Shown: one piece after another, positions 60,467 to 64,000 of the stretch
How the letters are laid out: the number at the start of each line of letters is the position of its first letter
Numbering within the stretch: position 1 is the stretch's first letter
Assembly (NCBI GenBank): GCA_947624745.1
Contig: CANQLR010000007.1
Coordinates: 1-64,000, forward strand
DNA: 64,000 nt
Direction of reading: 5' to 3'
Source: an uncultured Clostridia bacterium
GTDB taxonomy: Bacteria; Bacillota; Clostridia; Oscillospirales; Ruminococcaceae
The notes under the pieces: generated by a model
Database searches by the model: none
What the model was told of the DNA's origin: nothing
What the model saw: only the letters and a program-made list of their open reading frames with translations
Position numbers and translations under genes: made by a program

Positions 60467-60792
60467 GGCGGAGGAAAAGCGCCTCCCCTCCCGTCATTTT
60501 TCACAAAAATCTCCCCGAATTTTTGTTTCTTAACATTATTAACAGTCCGTACATTTGGACTCCGAGAAGGATTTCAAAAAAATTTTTCAAAATGTTGCAC
60601 ATTCCCGTGCAACTTTTGCCCGTTTTTTCGGTATATATGGAAAGGCCTTTTCCACACAAATAAAAATGCCACCCACGGCGGCACCTTTAAAATCTGTCAT
60701 CTGCTTTCTGTCCTCTGACCTCTCTCCCAAAAAGGAGGCCCCCTCCGAGCCTCCTCTTGTTCAATATTCCCTACCCGCCTTTCGCCTATCCT
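60467..60792. other. Intergenic stretch without a gene
   Basis: Contains the hairpin GTTGCAC-ATTCCC-GTGCAAC with a short T-run near 60593-60615, which may end a transcript, and otherwise T/C-rich sequence. Nothing else supported. Confidence 0.4.
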
Positions 60793-62664
60793 CTACTCCA
60801 CCCTCCAATAGATCCCGTACCTATCCTTGATCATATAATACGGCACGAATTCCATGCCGCCGCAGGTGAAGCAGAGCTCCTTATCGGTCGGCTTGATGAA
60901 GTTTTCGGGGCGGCGCTTAAGCTCCTCAAGGGTCGTGCCGAGCTTTAAGACCCCGTCCGAGGTGCTTTTTTCGGCGAACGCGACCGCCACGCCTCCGCGG
61001 TATGTCGTCATGTCCTCGTCGCCGAGCTTTGCCGCCAAAAGGTACGCGCCGTATTTTAACGCGGCGACGTTTTCGCTGTCGGGGAGGGTCAGAACGCGCA
61101 TGATCGCGCGTAGGCGAATTTCGATGCTGTCGCCCTTCGAGACCGGCTTTTCAAGCTCGCAGAAGCCGCCCCGCACGAGCGCCCCCGCCGGGCAGCCGTT
61201 CAGAAGTATCTCCGGCTCGCCCTGCGCCCAGTCGGGTATCCTCACCCGGACCTTGATTTTTTCGCCCTCGGTGATCTTAAGGACCGAGCTTCCGTCCCTT
61301 GTCGCGTCGCCGGTCATGACCGCGGAAACGCCGTCCGCCTTAAGTTCAAACGGCAGGCAGGAGACGACGGTGAGGGAGCTTTTGTCGCCGAAGACGTAGA
61401 GCTCGCCGAGCTTGGTGAAGTTTTCCATTCCCGAGCCGGTGCAGCACCAGAAATCGTCCCACGGGCTGGAGTAGACCTTGAAATAGCCTGTCGCCATGGC
61501 CTGGAAATAGGTGGTCATGCCGGTGTCGGGGTTCTGCGAAGCTAAAATATGGTTAATGTATGCGTTTTCGAGGTAGTCCGCGTATTTCCGCTCGCCGGTC
61601 GCCATGAAAAGTTCCTTAGTCAGCTTAAGCATATTGTAGACGTTGCAGGTCTCGCAGTTGGCGTTGGTGCGGTTTTTGTCGAGCTTATCGTCCTCGCGGA
61701 AGTGCTCCCACTCGGAATTTCCGCCGGTGTGATATGTGTGGTGAGCCATCACGTTGTTCCAGAAAATTTTCGCGACATTAAGATACCCCGAGGCCTCGAT
61801 CGTTTCCGTGACCGCCTTTGAGCCGCTTCCGATCACCGGCGCGGTTATCGTCTTTCCGTTGCAGAGGGTGTATCTTTTCAGCATGCCGATGATTTTCGGG
61901 ATAGTGGTGTTCGCGTGCCTTCCGCCGAGCAGGTTTTCCTTTTTGGTGAGGATGTCCGAAAACAGCGCTTCCTCGTCGAACCCGTGAGCGGCGGCCGCAA
62001 AGCGGTCGTCCCCGGTGATGTCGTAAAGCTCGTACAAAACGTCGTTCATTCCGCCGTATTCGATCGAGAGCACGGTGTCCCGGGTCGCCCTGTCCCACTT
62101 AAGAGCTCGCTCATACACCCAAACGCCGAGCTTTTTCGCGATCTCAAGCGCCTCGTCGATCCCCGCGACGCTGTATGCCGAGATGAGCCCGCTTAAAATT
62201 TTGTGCATGGTGTACCACGGCACCCACGACTCCTTAAAAAGATCCGCCTTGCCCTTTTCGACGTTGTCGAACTGCGCCTCGACGTTTTCGGGGTCAAGTA
62301 TCTTTGCTCCCCACAAAAAGCCGTTCGGCAGCTGGGCTTCCTTAAGCCCCGAAATTATTTTTTCAAGCATTTCACGAAGGACCGCGCGGTCGTTTTCGGG
62401 AATAGCGCGGTTCACGCTTGCCTGTGCGAGCGCGGTGAAGTAGTGGCCCATCGCGTGTCCGCCTATAAGAAGACTCTCCCACCCGCCGTAGGGTGCGGCG
62501 TCGGTCTTTATCCCCGCGTTGAGCCGAAAGCCCGCAAGCACGCGGTCGACGTCGAAGGACTTAAGGTATTCCGTCTCCTTTTCGACGGCGTTTTTGCTGT
62601 AGGGGTCGGTCGGCACCACCGAGCCGAGCGGGAACGCGCCCAATTTCATAATATTTCCAAGCAT
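60793..62664 (-). CDS. GH127 beta-L-arabinofuranosidase-like enzyme
   Basis: A 623-residue glycoside hydrolase family 127 protein. The (alpha/alpha)6-barrel carries the zinc-thiolate catalytic set known from HypBA1 of Bifidobacterium longum: Glu338 and Cys340 in NCETCNVYNMLKL, and Cys407-Cys408 in WCCTGSGMENF. Conserved GGHAMGHYFTALAQ and VPWYTMHKILSGLISAY lie upstream. There is no signal peptide, so it should act in the cytoplasm on arabinose-containing oligosaccharides. ATG 62664 is chosen (GGAG 7 bases upstream). Own consensus-like promoter; no sugar transporter nearby. Confidence 0.88.
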   Translation of the reverse strand: MLGNIMKLGAFPLGSVVPTDPYSKNAVEKETEYLKSFDVDRVLAGFRLNAGIKTDAAPYGGWESLLIGGHAMGHYFTALAQASVNRAIPENDRAVLREMLEKIISGLKEAQLPNGFLWGAKILDPENVEAQFDNVEKGKADLFKESWVPWYTMHKILSGLISAYSVAGIDEALEIAKKLGVWVYERALKWDRATRDTVLSIEYGGMNDVLYELYDITGDDRFAAAAHGFDEEALFSDILTKKENLLGGRHANTTIPKIIGMLKRYTLCNGKTITAPVIGSGSKAVTETIEASGYLNVAKIFWNNVMAHHTYHTGGNSEWEHFREDDKLDKNRTNANCETCNVYNMLKLTKELFMATGERKYADYLENAYINHILASQNPDTGMTTYFQAMATGYFKVYSSPWDDFWCCTGSGMENFTKLGELYVFGDKSSLTVVSCLPFELKADGVSAVMTGDATRDGSSVLKITEGEKIKVRVRIPDWAQGEPEILLNGCPAGALVRGGFCELEKPVSKGDSIEIRLRAIMRVLTLPDSENVAALKYGAYLLAAKLGDEDMTTYRGGVAVAFAEKSTSDGVLKLGTTLEELKRRPENFIKPTDKELCFTCGGMEFVPYYMIKDRYGIYWRVE

Positions 62665-62698
62665 TTTCATTCTCCTTTTCCGAAATTTCCTTGTGATG

Positions 62699-62727
62699 AG
62701 TATAGCATATTTTGAGGAGGTTGTCAA
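62699..62727 (-). promoter_or_regulatory. Promoter of the GH127 gene
   Basis: TTGACA, 17-base spacer, TATACT on the minus strand. Confidence 0.8.
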
Positions 62728-63394
62728 CGAGGGGAGAAAAGAAGACAGAAGGCAGAGGGCAGAAGGCAGAGGGATAAGGCGGGGGCGTGGCGAAGGAGCA
62801 TGAGGGGAGGATGATGGGAGAGTGGGTGGGGCTGCGAGGGAAGGTGGGGAGAGTGGGAGGGGCAAGCTTTGTATGGAGCGGGGGTTGCAGGGGTGGGGCT
62901 GCGCCGCGCGGGGATTGCGCTTTGTGTCTCTAACGCAGTAAAGCGCGGGCTTGCACGTGCAAGTAGAGGCAGGAAAGCGGTCGCTTCTGCGAAACTTTGG
63001 TAGAGGCAATGAACGGGGCGAAGCCCCAACGCCCATGAAATGGGCGTTGTCCGCCGCGCCAAAGCTTCGTACTAACCTTATAAATAGCAGGAAATTCGGA
63101 GTTTTGCAAGCCAACTAAAACGAAGAGCGGCGGGAAGCACGCCTCAGGCGTGCTTAGGGCTTCGCCCTACGTGGCAACTGCGTTTGTCCTTCATTTTGCC
63201 GTGACCCCACCTGTTTGCACAAGGTATTCGCTCTCAAGCTCGCTCATGTTATTTTAAGCCCCCACCCCTGCCCCTCCCCGGTGGAGAGGGGCTCATCGCC
63301 GCACTTTCCTACCACACTGCAACAATATGTAAAATCGTGCTCGGGTAAAGCACCCTCTTCTGCCTCACCGCAGCAAAGTGCAAAATCTGCACCC

Positions 63395-63489
63395 GGGCAA
63401 AGCCCCATGCGCGGAGCTTCGCTCCGCGCGGCCGGGAGGCTCCGCCTCCCGGCACGCCGGCCACTCCGTGGCCGGCGGGGGCTTTGCCC
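63395..63489. repeat. Cloverleaf hairpin element 3
   Basis: Same as element 2 (closing stem GGGCAAAGCCCC, inner stems GCGCGGAGC, GCCGGGAGGC and CGCCGGCCAC), but the third hairpin has loop TCC instead of GGA, as if that hairpin had been inverted. Confidence 0.8.
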
Positions 63490-63530
63490 CGCACTCCCTG
63501 CCTACCCGCAGCGCAGTGCAGCCCCCGCGT

Positions 63531-63619
63531 GGCGAAGCCCCGGCGGCAGCTTCGCTGCCGCACGCCGGCACCGCAAGCGGTGCCGGCTCGGCGCCCTTCG
63601 GGCGCCTCGGGGCTTCGCC
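63531..63619. repeat. Cloverleaf hairpin element 4
   Basis: Closing stem GGCGAAGCCCCG (63531-63542) with CGGGGCTTCGCC (63608-63619). Inner hairpins: GCGGCAGC loop TTC, GCCGGCACCG loop CAAG, and GGCGCCC loop TTC. Inner stems share nothing with elements 1-3, but the plan is the same. Confidence 0.8.
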
Positions 63620-63743
63620 CATCCCACTCACCCCTCTCCTCCCCAAATCTCTCCCCTCATTGTATATTTCTCCTAAATTTGCTAATACTTAGATTGAAAC
63701 AGCACCGAAGGCTGTTTGAAGGTATTTTCATTAGGAGGCAACT

Positions 63744-64000
63744 ATGAAGAAGGTTAAATTTCAGAACGCCGGGCGGGCGATGTACGCCATGCTCTGCGCA
63801 GGGCTCATCGTCGTCGGGATAGCCTCGGTGGCGGGCTACCGTGCAGCCGTGGGCTCGGTGACAAAGGGCTTTGAAACGGACAATGCGGCGGACGATATCG
63901 ACTATTCCGAGGTCGACGCCGTGCTTTCGGGCATTGAAAAAGCAAACAGCGAGACTCCCGCAAGCGCCTACACGCCGCCTGTTCACGAGCCGGAATACGG
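63744..64000 (+). CDS. Membrane-anchored protein, start only (possibly M23/SpoIIQ-like)
   Basis: The first 85 residues of a gene cut by the window edge: MKKVKFQNAGRAMYAMLCAG, a hydrophobic segment to about residue 32, then a Pro/Glu-rich extracytoplasmic linker (EKANSETPASAYTPPVHEPE). This start is typical of anchored M23 peptidases such as SpoIIQ-like proteins, but the catalytic part is beyond the window, so the assignment is a guess. AGGAGG precedes ATG 63744. Confidence 0.5.
   Translation, partial: MKKVKFQNAGRAMYAMLCAGLIVVGIASVAGYRAAVGSVTKGFETDNAADDIDYSEVDAVLSGIEKANSETPASAYTPPVHEPEY

Larger units (their letters stand above)
62750..63660. repeat. Intergenic repeat island 5
   Basis: No gene seen in 62671-63743. 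Starts with tandem GAAGGCAGAGGGCA-like units (62750-62780). The segment 62922-63055 is the reverse complement of 16509-16625, including CAACGCCCAT-GAA-ATGGGCGTTG. Hairpins AAGCACGCC-TCA-GGCGTGCTT and AGGGC-TTC-GCCCT lie near 63136-63170. The block GGTATTCGCT...AGCTCGCTCATG with TTATTTTAAG and CCCCACCCC is at 63221-63270. Two cloverleaf elements follow. Confidence 0.7.

Noticed and set aside
63309-63646. CRISPR-like array among the hairpin repeats
   Set aside because: Repeats are palindromes of differing sequence without regular unit length or unique spacers, and no cas genes are present.

Overview
The window looks like a chromosome segment of an anaerobic, fibre-degrading Clostridia (Oscillospiraceae/Ruminococcaceae-like). 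Evidence: a Firmicutes-type division and cell-wall cluster with a PASTA-bearing SpoVD/PbpB-like transpeptidase; an IreB-family protein; a T-box in front of pheST; a MurE with the DNPR motif expected for meso-diaminopimelate peptidoglycan; housekeeping-sigma promoters of near-consensus TTGACA-17-TATAAT form; and several plant-polysaccharide glycosidases (GH3, GH2, GH31, GH5, GH127). TGA is used as a normal stop. The species cannot be named from sequence alone.

Layout. 1-4.4 kb: two decayed glycosidase genes (GH3 and GH2, together three frameshifts and one nonsense codon). 4.5-6.7 kb: an SDR-family gene, scars of an integrative element (RepA/DUF6017 tail and its small partner gene) and tRNA-Arg. 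7-12 kb: a 1684-residue protein with a type IV prepilin N-terminus. 12.2-16.1 kb: tcdA, an alpha/beta hydrolase and a lipoprotein. 16.9-20.1 kb: a GH31-GH5 operon. 20.2-23.9 kb: three copies of what looks like a type I toxin-antitoxin unit (24-25 residue hydrophobic peptide, Shine-Dalgarno hidden in a hairpin, convergent antisense RNA, shared bidirectional terminator), interleaved with a pentapeptide-repeat gene, smpB, a DUF805 gene and a ZIP transporter. 24.2-25.9 kb: an SPFH operon. 25.9-32.1 kb: accessory region with C-terminal fragments of a serine recombinase, a relaxase and RepA, plus a TetR-controlled flavodoxin/aldo-keto reductase/ferredoxin operon. 32.2-34.8 kb: lipoprotein and small anchored protein. 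34.8-50.9 kb: glmS, glmM, ftsZ, ftsQ, murA, murG, ftsW, mraY, murE, pbp, ftsL, rsmH, mraZ, all on the minus strand. 51-58 kb: ireB, pheT, pheS with T-box, HAD phosphatase, mntP, tgt, then tRNA-Val on the plus strand. 59.3-64 kb: a Spo0A DNA-binding domain without receiver, an RNHCP zinc-ribbon gene behind an attenuator-like leader, a GH127 gene, and the start of an anchored protein.

Five intergenic islands (14.1-14.85, 16.2-16.8, 34.0-34.3, 58.3-58.96 and 62.75-63.65 kb) carry one mosaic family of dispersed repeats. Its most striking member is a cloverleaf: a 12-13 bp closing stem around three consecutive hairpins, nearly all with 3-base loops, whose stem sequences differ between copies while the architecture is kept. 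The best candidates for something undescribed are this repeat family, the three-copy convergent small-peptide/antisense unit, the prepilin-headed giant surface protein, and the RNHCP leader with two 11-codon upstream ORFs.
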